A program made the position numbers and the translations under genes. From Samsonia erythrinae (GTDB lineage: Bacteria > Pseudomonadota > Gammaproteobacteria > Enterobacterales > Enterobacteriaceae), in contig NZ_SMBY01000012.1 in assembly GCF_004342665.1 (NCBI RefSeq), forward strand, positions 1 to 64,000: DNA of 64,000 nucleotides, written 5' to 3'. Below, piece after piece: positions 9,871-21,083 of this stretch (the first letter of the stretch is position 1; the number at the start of each line of letters is the position of its first letter). Below the pieces are notes generated by a model. The model saw nothing but the letters and a program-made list of their open reading frames with translations. It was not told the origin of the DNA and did no database searches.

Positions 9871-12306
9871 TTACAGCAGTTGAGCCAAACGGCTTAAATC
9901 AGACTGAAGCGCGCCCGCCGTGACATCGCGCCCGGCCCCCGGACCACGGATCACCAGCGGGTTATCCCGATACCAGCGGCTTTCAATCGCAAACACGTTA
10001 TCGCCCGGCAACAGCGAGGCCAGCGGGTGATCGGGGTGAACGGCTTCAACGCCGACACGCGCCTTGCCGCTGCTGTCAAAACGCGCAACATGGCGCAGCA
10101 CCAGCCCCATCTCCTGCGCGGCCTCCAGACGTTGCAGCATCTGCTCGTTCAATGAATCCCCATTCTCAAAGAAGTGATCGACAGAGCCCCGCTCACAGCC
10201 TGCCGGCACCAGCGACTCGACTCGCACCTGGCTGGGCTCGATATCATACCCGGCCTCGCGCGCCAGAATCACAAGCTTGCGCATCACGTCCTGACCGGAC
10301 AAATCAACGCGCGGGTCCGGTTCGGTCAGCCCCTGTTGGCAGGCCTGATCGATCAGCTCGGTGAACGGAACCGTACCGTCGAATTGCAGGAATAGCCAGG
10401 AGAGCGTGCCGGAGAAAATCCCACTAATGGCCAAAATACTGTCACCGCTTTCCCGTAAATCACGCACGGCGAAATTGACTGGCAGCCCCGCCCCCACGGT
10501 CGCGTTATACAGCCAGTGGCGATCCGTTTTGGCGAACGCGTCGCGAATCTGGCGGTAGTTATTGCCGCCGGACGCACCGGCCAGTTTGTTGGCGCTGATA
10601 ACATGGAAACCGTAGCTGGCGAAATCCAGATACAGATCGGCCACTAATTCACTTGCGGTGACATCCAGCACCACCAGATCGTCGAACGGATGCGCCCGCA
10701 TCCACAGGAACAGATCCTCGCCATCCCGTTCGTGCGCCTCACTCTCAAAGAAAGCCAACGCGCGGCTGGCATCCAGTCCATCGTAATTCAGCAGGCTACG
10801 CGTACTATCCACAACGCCAGCCAGCACGAACTCGAAACCGGTACGAGCGGATAAATTGCTTTGCTCACGCGCAAACAGTTCCAGCCAGCGTGAACCAATA
10901 TTCCCTTTCCCGAACAAGACCAAACCGATGCGTTTTTCTGCACGGAATAGCGAATGGTGCAACCCACGCACCAAATGCTCCGTTGGGCCAACGCGTAACA
11001 CCGCCATCAGGCTGATGCCATCATCGGCCTGATGGACGAATTCTATCGGTTGATCTTTCAATTGCTGATAAAAACGGTGGCTGTGCAGCGGGTTTTTGCC
11101 CACGCCGGCACCGACCATCGCGACCATCGCCAAACCGTCACGCTGACTAAGCGCCACAGGCAGGTTGGCTTGCCCCAGCAGTTGCCAGGCGCTGTCCACC
11201 ACTTCTGAGGTATAACAGAGTTGCAGCAGGTTACGATCCGGATGAACGCCAATCGCCAACGGCTTCACCTGTGAGCGATTCAGAAGATGTTCCACCTCTT
11301 TTTGCAACAACACAAAATCGTGTCCCGCCGGCACCAGAATTTCAATCAGACACACATCATCATGGCTGGTGACAATCTTGGCGCCGGTGCCCGATGCCAG
11401 CACGCGTTCAATCCGCGTCGAGCCTTGTTCAGGCTGGTAGCTGCAACGTAACTGTAAGTCAATATCGCTGGCGGAAACGGGCTGTAAGGTACGCGTATGC
11501 AGCACTGGCGCAGCCAGACGAGCCAACTCGCTGGCCTCATCCAGCCGTAACAGCGGCAGCAGACAGGCATCTTTCACTTTGCGCGGATCGGCGCTGTAAA
11601 CCCCGGCGACGTCACTCCAGATCGTGACGCGCTTGACGCCAGCCAGGGCCCCAATCTGCGTGGCGGAATAGTCGCTCCCGTTACGCCCCAGCAGTACGGT
11701 TTCTCCCGCATCATTACGGCAGATAAAACCGGTCACGATCAGACGCTGCCCTGCATGCTGCGTCAGGTATTGCTGCAATAGCGGCCAGGAACGTCCTTCG
11801 TCAACCTGAGGTTGAGCGGCACGTTCCGCACAGAGAAAATCGCGCGCATCCAGCCAGGCGCTATGCATATCCCGGTGATTCAGCAGGGCGCACATCAAAC
11901 GAGCCGACCAGATCTCACCGTGCCCGACGACTTCAGCGTAAACGGCCTCGGTGACGCCGCCATCCAATAGCGCGGCCAGGCGCTCCAGATCGCGAATAAA
12001 TTGCGTCGTCAGCGCGTCGGCGTCTTCCGCAGGCAAAAGCCCGGCGATCAGTTCGCTCTGATAGCGGCGCAACGCTTGCTGAACCTGATGCGCCGACAGA
12101 CGATCGCTCTGACTCAATTTTAACCAGCTAATCAGTTGGTTCGTGGTGCTGCCCGCGGCAGAAACCACCATCAAATCGCCCGGACGGCTGTACTCCGCCA
12201 TAATCCCGGCAACGCGCAGGTAACACTTCACATCGGCCAGACTGCTGCCGCCGAACTTATGCAACTGCCGACCCGTTACCGATGGCGCTACACCTAATGC
12301 ACTCAT
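9871..12306 (-). CDS. metL: Bifunctional aspartokinase II / homoserine dehydrogenase II
   Basis: Catalyses the first and third steps of the aspartate pathway towards homoserine. The 811-residue protein has an N-terminal aspartokinase domain (KFGGSSLADVKCYLRVAGI, and LLGRNGSDYSATQIGALAGV at about residues 208-227), a central ACT-like linker region, and a C-terminal homoserine dehydrogenase domain (LVLFGKGNIGSRWLELF; SANKLAGASGGNNYRQI; YNATVGAGLPVN). Length and sequence match E. coli MetL (810). It starts 2 bases after the metB stop, so metBL form an operon under the MetJ sites at 13531-13562. Confidence 0.97.
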   Translation of the reverse strand: MSALGVAPSVTGRQLHKFGGSSLADVKCYLRVAGIMAEYSRPGDLMVVSAAGSTTNQLISWLKLSQSDRLSAHQVQQALRRYQSELIAGLLPAEDADALTTQFIRDLERLAALLDGGVTEAVYAEVVGHGEIWSARLMCALLNHRDMHSAWLDARDFLCAERAAQPQVDEGRSWPLLQQYLTQHAGQRLIVTGFICRNDAGETVLLGRNGSDYSATQIGALAGVKRVTIWSDVAGVYSADPRKVKDACLLPLLRLDEASELARLAAPVLHTRTLQPVSASDIDLQLRCSYQPEQGSTRIERVLASGTGAKIVTSHDDVCLIEILVPAGHDFVLLQKEVEHLLNRSQVKPLAIGVHPDRNLLQLCYTSEVVDSAWQLLGQANLPVALSQRDGLAMVAMVGAGVGKNPLHSHRFYQQLKDQPIEFVHQADDGISLMAVLRVGPTEHLVRGLHHSLFRAEKRIGLVLFGKGNIGSRWLELFAREQSNLSARTGFEFVLAGVVDSTRSLLNYDGLDASRALAFFESEAHERDGEDLFLWMRAHPFDDLVVLDVTASELVADLYLDFASYGFHVISANKLAGASGGNNYRQIRDAFAKTDRHWLYNATVGAGLPVNFAVRDLRESGDSILAISGIFSGTLSWLFLQFDGTVPFTELIDQACQQGLTEPDPRVDLSGQDVMRKLVILAREAGYDIEPSQVRVESLVPAGCERGSVDHFFENGDSLNEQMLQRLEAAQEMGLVLRHVARFDSSGKARVGVEAVHPDHPLASLLPGDNVFAIESRWYRDNPLVIRGPGAGRDVTAGALQSDLSRLAQLL

Positions 12307-12308
12307 TC

Positions 12309-13469
12309 TTACCTCTTCGCTGCGGCCTGAAACGCACGATCCAGATCGGCGACCAGATCATCGCCGTCTTCAATGCCGGTGGAAATACGCAGTAATGTTT
12401 CTGAAATACCCGCGGCAGCGCGCGCTTCAGGCGCCATGCCCGCATGCGTCATGGTTGCCGCATGGGAGATAAGACTCTCGACGCCGCCGAGCGATTCTGC
12501 CAGCGTGAACAGTTCCAGCGAGCCCAGAAAACGCCGGAGCGTATCTTCATCGCCGTCCAGCTCAAAACTTAACATGGCCCCAAAGCCGGATTGTTGACGA
12601 CGGGCAATATCATGACCGGGATTGTTCGGCAAAGAAGGGTGATAGAGCGCTTTCACCTGCGGCTGCGTTTGTAAGTATTCAACCACCTGTAGCGCATTGC
12701 GCTGCGCTGCCGCCATACGCGGCGCTAACGTTCGCAGGCCGCGTAGCAGCAAATAGCTGTCAAACGCCGCACCGGTCACGCCGATATTGTTCGCCCACCA
12801 GGCCAGTTCAGTGATGGTATCGGCATCTTTGGCGATCACCGCGCCCGCCACCACATCGGAGTGACCGTTCAGGTATTTTGTGCATGAATGCACGACTAAA
12901 TCCGCGCCCAGCGCCAGCGGCTGCTGCAACGCCGGACTCAGGAACGTGTTATCCACCACGCTGACCGCGCCCGCAGCGCGCGCAGCCTGACAAATCGCGG
13001 CGATATCGACGACACGCAACAGCGGGTTACTTGGACTTTCCACCAGCACCAGCTTTGGTTTTTCGGCCAGCGCCGCGTTAAGCGCAGCGGTATCACTTTG
13101 ATCGACAAACTTAACGCGAAACGCACCACGCTGACTCAGGCTGTCAAACAGGCGATAGCTGCCGCCGTAACAGTCATGTGGGGCCACCAGCAGATCGCCG
13201 GGACGCAGGAACACCGTGCAAACCAGCATAATCGCCGACATTCCGCTGCCCGTCATTACCGCCCCCGCGCCGCCTTCCAGTTCAGCCAGCGCGCGCTGCA
13301 CCACGTCCCGCGTCGGATTGCCGCGACGCGAATAGTCATGTAGGCGAGGCTGGTTGAAACCGGTAAAGTTATACGTACTGGAAAGGTGAATGGGGGGGAC
13401 GACGCAGCCATACTGTTCATCATCATTTAACCCGCTGCGGACTGCGATCGTTGCCTGTTTACGCGTCAT
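12309..13469 (-). CDS. metB: Cystathionine gamma-synthase MetB
   Basis: PLP enzyme that joins O-succinylhomoserine and cysteine to cystathionine. The 386 residues carry the PLP lysine in SCTKYLNGHSDVVAG and the substrate-loop sequences YSRRGNPTRDVVQ and ESPSNPLLRVVD. The start at MTRKQATIAV matches E. coli; an upstream in-frame start at 13529 would extend over the met boxes and is unlikely. First gene of metBL, divergent from metJ. Confidence 0.96.
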   Translation of the reverse strand: MTRKQATIAVRSGLNDDEQYGCVVPPIHLSSTYNFTGFNQPRLHDYSRRGNPTRDVVQRALAELEGGAGAVMTGSGMSAIMLVCTVFLRPGDLLVAPHDCYGGSYRLFDSLSQRGAFRVKFVDQSDTAALNAALAEKPKLVLVESPSNPLLRVVDIAAICQAARAAGAVSVVDNTFLSPALQQPLALGADLVVHSCTKYLNGHSDVVAGAVIAKDADTITELAWWANNIGVTGAAFDSYLLLRGLRTLAPRMAAAQRNALQVVEYLQTQPQVKALYHPSLPNNPGHDIARRQQSGFGAMLSFELDGDEDTLRRFLGSLELFTLAESLGGVESLISHAATMTHAGMAPEARAAAGISETLLRISTGIEDGDDLVADLDRAFQAAAKR

Positions 13470-13530
13470 CGGCTCATTTCCTGACTTGAGGCTGAAAAGA
13501 TAGGAACTTAAGAGTAAACTCAGATTCAAT

Positions 13531-13562
13531 GGACGTCAATACATCTAGACATCTAAACCTCT
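13531..13562. promoter_or_regulatory. MetJ operator between metB and metJ
   Basis: Four consecutive 8-bp units, GGACGTCA, ATACATCT, AGACATCT and AAACCTCT, match the met box AGACGTCT at 5 to 7 positions each. They lie in the divergent metB-metJ gap and should repress metBL and autoregulate metJ. Confidence 0.85.
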
Positions 13563-13656
13563 TTGCGTATAGATTGAGCACAGGCAGAATAACCGTTAGA
13601 ATCGTGGCATTTCATGACAGATGCTGTCTTCATTAGATTAATTTTTAAGGTATCCC

Positions 13657-13974
13657 ATGGCTGAGTGGAACGGCGAGTATGTCAGCCCTTACGCTGAACA
13701 CGGTAAAAAAAGCGAACAAGTCAAGAAGATAACAGTATCTATCCCTCTGAAAGTATTAAAGATACTGACTGACGAGCGTACACGTCGACAGGTCAATAAC
13801 CTGCGTCATGCCACCAACAGCGAACTGCTGTGCGAGGCGTTTCTCCATGCCTTTACCGGGCAACCGCTACCGGATGATGATGACCTGCGTAAAGAACGCA
13901 GCGATGAAATTCCGGAAGAGGCGAAAGTCATCATGCGTGAAATGGGGATTGATCCGGATACGTGGGAATACTGA
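13657..13974 (+). CDS. metJ: Methionine repressor MetJ
   Basis: Ribbon-helix-helix repressor that uses S-adenosylmethionine as corepressor. The 105 residues match E. coli MetJ almost throughout: the DNA-binding strand is [15 protein letters not shown] (about residues 23-37), followed by [25 protein letters not shown]. The ribosome site TAAGGT precedes the ATG. Both met-box arrays in the window are expected targets. A GC-rich hairpin follows at 13994-14025. Confidence 0.97.
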   Translation: MAEWNGEYVSPYAEHGKKSEQVKKITVSIPLKVLKILTDERTRRQVNNLRHATNSELLCEAFLHAFTGQPLPDDDDLRKERSDEIPEEAKVIMREMGIDPDTWEY

Positions 13975-13993
13975 CCGTCGCCAGTCACACGTT

Positions 13994-14025
13994 ATAACGT
14001 CCCCGCCATCTGCCGGGGGCGTTAT
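13994..14025 (+). terminator. Probable metJ terminator
   Basis: ATAACG-T-CCCCG pairs with CGGGGGCGTTAT around a loop of about 8 bases, 20 bases after the metJ stop. The downstream T content is low. Confidence 0.6.
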
Positions 14026-14123
14026 ACCAATACCGCCGCTTATTAATTCTCCAGCCATTTCCTCTCTCCTTACTGGCTCCTCTTTCTCTTACGTTTTAAC
14101 GTTTTAAATTGAGATTGATTTTA

Positions 14124-14149
14124 AATTGTTATGTTATAACATAACAATT
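14124..14149. promoter_or_regulatory. Perfect 26-bp palindrome, Zur-like operator candidate
   Basis: Each half is AATTGTTATGTTA, so the site is perfectly symmetric over 26 bases. The core GTTATGTTATAAC differs by one base from the enterobacterial Zur consensus centre GTTATAWTATAAC, in both orientations. It sits 28 bases before the importer operon start in an AT-rich promoter region. Assignment to Zur is inference; another MerR- or Fur-type regulator is possible. Confidence 0.5.
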
Positions 14150-14176
14150 CAATTTTAATGACGGCAGACCCGTATA

Positions 14177-14983
14177 ATGACAGCCTCATGCTCTTCCTCC
14201 GCCATGTTGCTCCACATTCATCGCGTTTCCGTTGCCGGAGATCATCAGGCACCGAGACTCCGTGACATTTCGCTGTCCATGCATAATGGCGAACGTCTGG
14301 CGCTGATTGGCCCCAATGGCAGCGGAAAATCCACGCTGTTACGCGTTCTGACCAGTGAGCTCAGCGCCACAACAGGGTATGTCCGCCTGAACGGACAGCC
14401 TCTCGGCACGCTCTGTCGCGGTGAGCGGGCAAAACGTATCGCGATTCTGGCGCAAAACGACATGCCTGACCTGCGCCTGCGCGTCGAGGAATATGTTGCC
14501 TTAGGCCGAATTCCCCATCACGGGTGCAGCACGCCTTCACGCGACAGCCAACTTATCGAAGAAGCGCTGGACGATACGGGCTTATTACCTTTGCGCCACC
14601 GTCTGCTGGGCACCCTCTCCGGCGGGGAACGGCAGCGCGCCGCGCTGGCCCGCGCTTTTGCACAAACGCCACAGCTTCTGTTGCTGGACGAACCCACCAA
14701 TCACCTCGATCCGTTGGCCCGGGCGCAGTTGCTCTCCCTCGTGCGCAAACGCGGCATTTCAACACTGGCGGTGCTGCACGATCTACCACTCATTACGCCT
14801 TTTGCCGATCGCGTCGCGGTTTTGCAACAAGGAAAGCTGCTCCGATGGGGCCTTCCCTCGCATGCACTGAGCGCCGATTGCGTGAAAACCGTGTTTGGAA
14901 TGAACAGCTTTACTGTTCCCCACCCGGTCAACGGCTCACCCATCCGCATCTTTGAAGCCCCTGAATGCGCTAAGGAACCCTGA
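14177..14983 (+). CDS. ABC importer ATPase, FecE/BtuD-like
   Basis: ATP-binding subunit of an importer for a metal chelate or cobalamin-type substrate. The 268 residues contain Walker A GPNGSGKST (about residues 43-51), the signature LSGGERQRAALARAF, Walker B LLLLDEPTNHLD, and a switch histidine in LAVLHDL. Its stop overlaps the ATG of the binding-protein gene (TGATGA). An internal ATG at 14204 (MLLHIHRV) is an alternative start; neither has a strong ribosome site. The substrate cannot be fixed from this subunit. The palindrome upstream suggests metal control. Confidence 0.85.
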   Translation: MTASCSSSAMLLHIHRVSVAGDHQAPRLRDISLSMHNGERLALIGPNGSGKSTLLRVLTSELSATTGYVRLNGQPLGTLCRGERAKRIAILAQNDMPDLRLRVEEYVALGRIPHHGCSTPSRDSQLIEEALDDTGLLPLRHRLLGTLSGGERQRAALARAFAQTPQLLLLDEPTNHLDPLARAQLLSLVRKRGISTLAVLHDLPLITPFADRVAVLQQGKLLRWGLPSHALSADCVKTVFGMNSFTVPHPVNGSPIRIFEAPECAKEP

Positions 14984-15939
14984 TGAAACTCGCACTCCTG
15001 TCCGGACTGTTAATATTTACGTCGCTTTACGCCCACGCCTCCGGCTTTCCCGTCACGGTCGACAACTGCGGGCAACCGCTGACATTTACCCACTCCCCGC
15101 AACGCGCCGTCATTCACGACCTGAATATGACGGAAATGGCCTTTGCGCTTGGGTTACAAAAAAATATCGTCGGGCTGACCGGCATTACCGGCTGGTATAA
15201 AGCGTCCCCTGATTTTATTAAACAACAGTCCGCAATCCCCGAACTGGCGGAAAAATCTCCGACACTGGAAAATCTGCTGGCTGTGAATCCGGATTTCTTC
15301 TTTGCCGGCTGGAACTATGGCATGAAGGTCGGTGGCGAAGTTACGCCGCAGTCGCTGAAAAAATACGGCATCCAGACACTGGTACTGAGCGAAAGCTGTA
15401 TTTTCACCGAACAGCAACGCCCACGCGCCAGCATGGATCTCCTCTACGGCGACATACTGAAACTGGGGAAAATCTTCGGTAAACAGGAACAGGCGCAAAC
15501 GCTGATTGACGGCTGGAAACAGCAGATCGCCGCGTTAAAAACCCGCATTGGCCGTCGGCCGGCGCAAACCGTCTTCGTGTATGATTCCGGTGAGGATAAA
15601 CCGTTCACCAGTGGGAAATTCGCCATGCCCACCGCGATTATTGAGGCGGCCGGCGGCAAAAATGTGATGGACGACATGGCAGCAAGTTGGGCCACAACCT
15701 CTTGGGAAAACGTCGCGGCCCACGAGCCGGACGTGATTATCCTGTTGGACTACCAGACGGGCAGCGGCGCAGACACCCTGCAACGCTTTCTGGAATCGCA
15801 TCCGCTGATGAAATTCACACCTGCGGTGCGGCAGCAGCGCTATCTTAAGCTGCAATATGCGGAGCTGACCCCAGGACCCGCCAATATCGCGGCCATCGAT
15901 AAACTGGCGCGTACGCTCTATCCGGATGCCTTTCAATGA
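14983..15939 (+). CDS. Periplasmic chelate-binding protein, FecB/BtuF-like
   Basis: Substrate-binding component of the same importer, secreted by a signal peptide (MKLALLSGLLIFTSLYAHAS, cleavage near ASG). The 318-residue product shows the two-lobed class III pattern: an N-terminal lobe with FTHSPQRAVIHDLNMTEMAF and a C-terminal lobe with FVYDSGEDKPFTSGK and EPDVIILLDY. Two cysteines (in DNCGQP and SESCIF) could form a disulfide. It is not clearly a known siderophore, haem or B12 binder. It overlaps the permease gene by 4 bases (ATGA). Confidence 0.82.
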   Translation: MKLALLSGLLIFTSLYAHASGFPVTVDNCGQPLTFTHSPQRAVIHDLNMTEMAFALGLQKNIVGLTGITGWYKASPDFIKQQSAIPELAEKSPTLENLLAVNPDFFFAGWNYGMKVGGEVTPQSLKKYGIQTLVLSESCIFTEQQRPRASMDLLYGDILKLGKIFGKQEQAQTLIDGWKQQIAALKTRIGRRPAQTVFVYDSGEDKPFTSGKFAMPTAIIEAAGGKNVMDDMAASWATTSWENVAAHEPDVIILLDYQTGSGADTLQRFLESHPLMKFTPAVRQQRYLKLQYAELTPGPANIAAIDKLARTLYPDAFQ

Positions 15940-16949
15940 GCCCGACGTCTTCACGCTATGTCGTGGTTTTCGCTACCGCGTGGCTGGTACTTCTAGGGTT
16001 GATGCTGCTGAATATTGCGACAGGCAGTACGACAATTCCCCTTACGCAGGTCGCAGGCGTATTGGGGCTCTCATCGTCGGATGCCTCACCGATGACATCA
16101 CGCATCATTTTGGAACTGCGCATCCCCCGCAGCCTGCTGGCGGCGCTGTGCGGCGCGGGGTTAGCCATGGTCGGCGCCTTCTTACAAACGGCAACCCGCA
16201 ACGAACTGGCCGACCCTTTTCTCTTTGGCCTTTCTGCCGGCGCATCCGCGGGCGCGGTCGCCGTCATCACGCGCTTCGGTGAACAACTCGGCGACTTGGC
16301 GCTGCCGGTAGCCGCCTTCTGTGGCGGCATCTTGTCGGCTATCGCCGTTATCGCGCTGTTTTTGCTGCAACGGGCGCGGGGTGCGGAGCGCCTGATCATT
16401 TGCGGGCTGGCCATCTCCTTTCTGTTCGGCGCATTGACGAACTATCTGGTCTTTTCCGGCGATCAGCGCGCCGCCAGCTCAATTCTTTTCTGGTCGCTGG
16501 GCGGCCTGGGTCTTGCCCGCTGGGATACCTTACCGTTCGCCGTCATCAGCGTCCTGCTGTTATTCGGTCTGACCGCCTTGCGCTGGCGTGCGCTCGACGC
16601 CCTGCTGGCAGGCAGTCAAACCGCCGTCTCAATGGGCGTGAATGTGCCTCGTGTTCGGGTGGAAATCTTTATCTGCTGTGCTTTTTCGACTTCACTTCTG
16701 GTGGCGCTGACCGGCGTGATCGGGTTTATCGGCCTGATGATCCCGCATCTGGCACGCCCGTTAAGCGGCGTTCTGCACAAAAAACTCCTGCCGATGACGG
16801 CCGTACTGGGCGCCATACTCCTGTCCGGTGGCGATTGGTTAAGCCGTCAACTGCTGGCGCCGCAGGAATTACCCATCGGGATTATTACGGCAGGGTTGGG
16901 GGGGATTTTTGTATTGGGATTGCTGCTAAAACAGTCGCGGGGGCATTAA
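15936..16949 (+). CDS. ABC importer permease, FecCD family
   Basis: Integral membrane permease of 337 residues with about ten hydrophobic segments. It carries the FecCD hallmarks RIPRSLLAALCGAGLAMVGA (about residues 62-81) and GFIGLMIPHLAR (about 256-267), the loop that contacts the ATPase. It is translationally coupled to the binding-protein gene by ATGA. The three-gene unit has no outer-membrane receptor beside it, so a receptor elsewhere is presumably used. A bidirectional terminator follows. Confidence 0.88.
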   Translation: MSPTSSRYVVVFATAWLVLLGLMLLNIATGSTTIPLTQVAGVLGLSSSDASPMTSRIILELRIPRSLLAALCGAGLAMVGAFLQTATRNELADPFLFGLSAGASAGAVAVITRFGEQLGDLALPVAAFCGGILSAIAVIALFLLQRARGAERLIICGLAISFLFGALTNYLVFSGDQRAASSILFWSLGGLGLARWDTLPFAVISVLLLFGLTALRWRALDALLAGSQTAVSMGVNVPRVRVEIFICCAFSTSLLVALTGVIGFIGLMIPHLARPLSGVLHKKLLPMTAVLGAILLSGGDWLSRQLLAPQELPIGIITAGLGGIFVLGLLLKQSRGH

Positions 16950-16964
16950 CACGCCAGAAACAAC

Positions 16965-16986
16965 AAAGGCACCTTCCGGTGCCTTT
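16965..16986. terminator. Bidirectional terminator between importer operon and rpmE
   Basis: AAAGGCACC pairs perfectly with GGTGCCTTT around a TTCC tetraloop, giving A/T flanks on both strands, between convergent transcription units. Confidence 0.85.
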
Positions 16987-17019
16987 GCGAAAATTACCGC
17001 GCTGATGAGCCGGTAAAAC

Positions 17020-17235
17020 TTATTTTTTGCTGCCTGGAACGGAGAAACGCTTGTTGAAGCGATCAACACGGCCACCGGTCGCAACATCACGCTGTTTGCC
17101 AGTGTAGAACGGATGGCATTCGCCACATACGTCCAGGTTCAGGTCACGACCCACGGTTGAATGGGTTTTGATCACGTTACCGCAAGAACACGTTACAGTA
17201 ACTTCAGAATAATTCGGGTGAATACCTTTTTTCAT
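17020..17235 (-). CDS. rpmE: 50S ribosomal protein L31, zinc-binding form
   Basis: Ribosomal large-subunit protein of 71 residues. The cysteines of the zinc-binding (C+) paralogue are present: Cys16 and Cys18 in TCSCGNV and Cys37 and Cys40 in VCGECHPF. The C-terminal segment [11 protein letters not shown] matches E. coli L31. It is divergent from priA, as in E. coli. C+ L31 acts as a zinc reserve in the family, a notable neighbour for an importer with a Zur-like operator. Confidence 0.96.
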   Translation of the reverse strand: MKKGIHPNYSEVTVTCSCGNVIKTHSTVGRDLNLDVCGECHPFYTGKQRDVATGGRVDRFNKRFSVPGSKK

Positions 17236-17406
17236 GGGAAACCTCTGTTAAGGCCGTGTCGCTATCCAGCCCTGTTCCGCCAGACACCACACGAAAGTGA
17301 GTAAAGTAGCCTATTATGCAAACGGCATAATGGCGGCGGATCATACAGAAACTCCCCCCCTGATGCAATCGCATCCATACATTATCCCTTGCAGCATGTA
17401 CACTAA

Positions 17407-19701
<2,295 letters not shown>

Positions 19702-19952
19702 CGTTTTCATTGAGTCAGCCTGGATTTCACCCGCTATTTTTGCGAACGGCGTCCAGAACACGATATTCATCACACTTTCGATGCAAATTAAGCAACAAAA
19801 GTGGCGTTCAATCTGTTATCTCTATTTACACAGGCGGTTTGCTGCCATGCAATTGCCACGATCATAGAAAGAGTCTCTGTCATCATAGCCAGCAGGCAGG
19901 ATCGCCCCGCTGACTGTCAGCGCCAGTTAACGCTGACGCAAGGAGAAAAGCG

Positions 19953-20996
19953 TTGAAGCAGAAGAAAGGCGTCACCACGGCGACGATGAAAAATGTGGCG
20001 GATGAGGCCGGCGTCTCTACCGCTACGGTATCCCGAACCTTAATGAATCCGGAAAAAGTTTCGGCGGCCACACGCAGGAAAGTCGAGCAGGCCGCCGTCG
20101 CCGTTGGCTATTCGCCCCACGCGCTGAACAGAAACCTCAAGCGCAACGAATCGCGGACGATCCTGACGATCGTGCCGGATATTTGCGATCCTTACTTCTC
20201 CGAAATCTTTCGCGGAATCGAGGAAACCGCCGCTGAACACGGTTATCTGGTGTTGATTGGCGACTGTGCCCACCAGCACCAGAGAGAAAAAACCTTTGTC
20301 GATCTGATCATGACTAAACAGATTGACGGCATGCTATTACTCGGTTCAGACCTGCCGTTTGACACCGGGCATGAGGAACAACGCAATCTGCCGCCGATGG
20401 TAATGGCAAATGAGTTTGCCCCGGATCTGGCGCTCCCTACCGTACACATCGATAACCTGACCGCCGCCTTTGAAGCCGTGCATTATCTGTATCAGGCGGG
20501 CCATCAACGTATTGCCTGCATTGCCGGCCCGGAACATATGCACCTGAGCCAATACCGTTTGCAGGGATATATTCAGGCGCTGCGCCGCAGCGGCATTCTT
20601 ATTGATAATCAGTACATTTTTCGGGGCGATTTCACCTACGAAACGGGGATTAACGGCCTGATTACGCTTATGCAGCACCCACAGCCTCCCAGTGCTATCT
20701 TTTGTCACAACGATCTCATCGCGCTGGGCGTTCTGGCGCAAGCCAAAAAAATGGGGCTGGATGTACCGCGCGATCTCTCAGTCGTCGGCTTCGATGACAT
20801 TGAACAGGCACAATACTGCTGGCCGCCGCTGACGTCCGTCGCACAGCCGCGCTATCAGATAGGGCGTGAAGCCATGCTGCTACTCTTAGAGCAGCTACAG
20901 GGCAATACGGTACAAAGCGGTTCCCGGTTGCTGTCGAGCGAGCTGGTGATACGCGATAGCGTCGCGGCGCCAAATCACGTCCGCAACAGGCTTTAA
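19953..20996 (+). CDS. cytR: Nucleoside catabolism repressor CytR
   Basis: LacI-family regulator that binds cytidine and acts with CRP on nucleoside uptake and catabolic promoters. The product has 347 residues. The N-terminal helix-turn-helix (about 9-30, MKNVADEAGVSTATVSRTLM) precedes a periplasmic-binding-like domain (ILTIVPDICDPYFSEIFRGI; QIDGMLLLGSDLPF). The start codon is TTG, placed 7 bases after AGGAG, with no better ATG nearby except an internal one at MKNVA. Lies between priA and ftsN as in E. coli. Confidence 0.93.
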   Translation: MKQKKGVTTATMKNVADEAGVSTATVSRTLMNPEKVSAATRRKVEQAAVAVGYSPHALNRNLKRNESRTILTIVPDICDPYFSEIFRGIEETAAEHGYLVLIGDCAHQHQREKTFVDLIMTKQIDGMLLLGSDLPFDTGHEEQRNLPPMVMANEFAPDLALPTVHIDNLTAAFEAVHYLYQAGHQRIACIAGPEHMHLSQYRLQGYIQALRRSGILIDNQYIFRGDFTYETGINGLITLMQHPQPPSAIFCHNDLIALGVLAQAKKMGLDVPRDLSVVGFDDIEQAQYCWPPLTSVAQPRYQIGREAMLLLLEQLQGNTVQSGSRLLSSELVIRDSVAAPNHVRNRL

Positions 20997-21083
20997 GAAT
21001 TCAGGTGCTGGTCAAATATTTGAGGGTTCAGTAACATGGCCTTTAATGACATCATTTAACGAAGAACTCACAGCGAAACGACA

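Noticed and set aside
16965-16986. Zur-like second operator near rpmE
   Set aside because: The symmetric GC-rich sequence with A/T flanks is a bidirectional terminator, not an operator.
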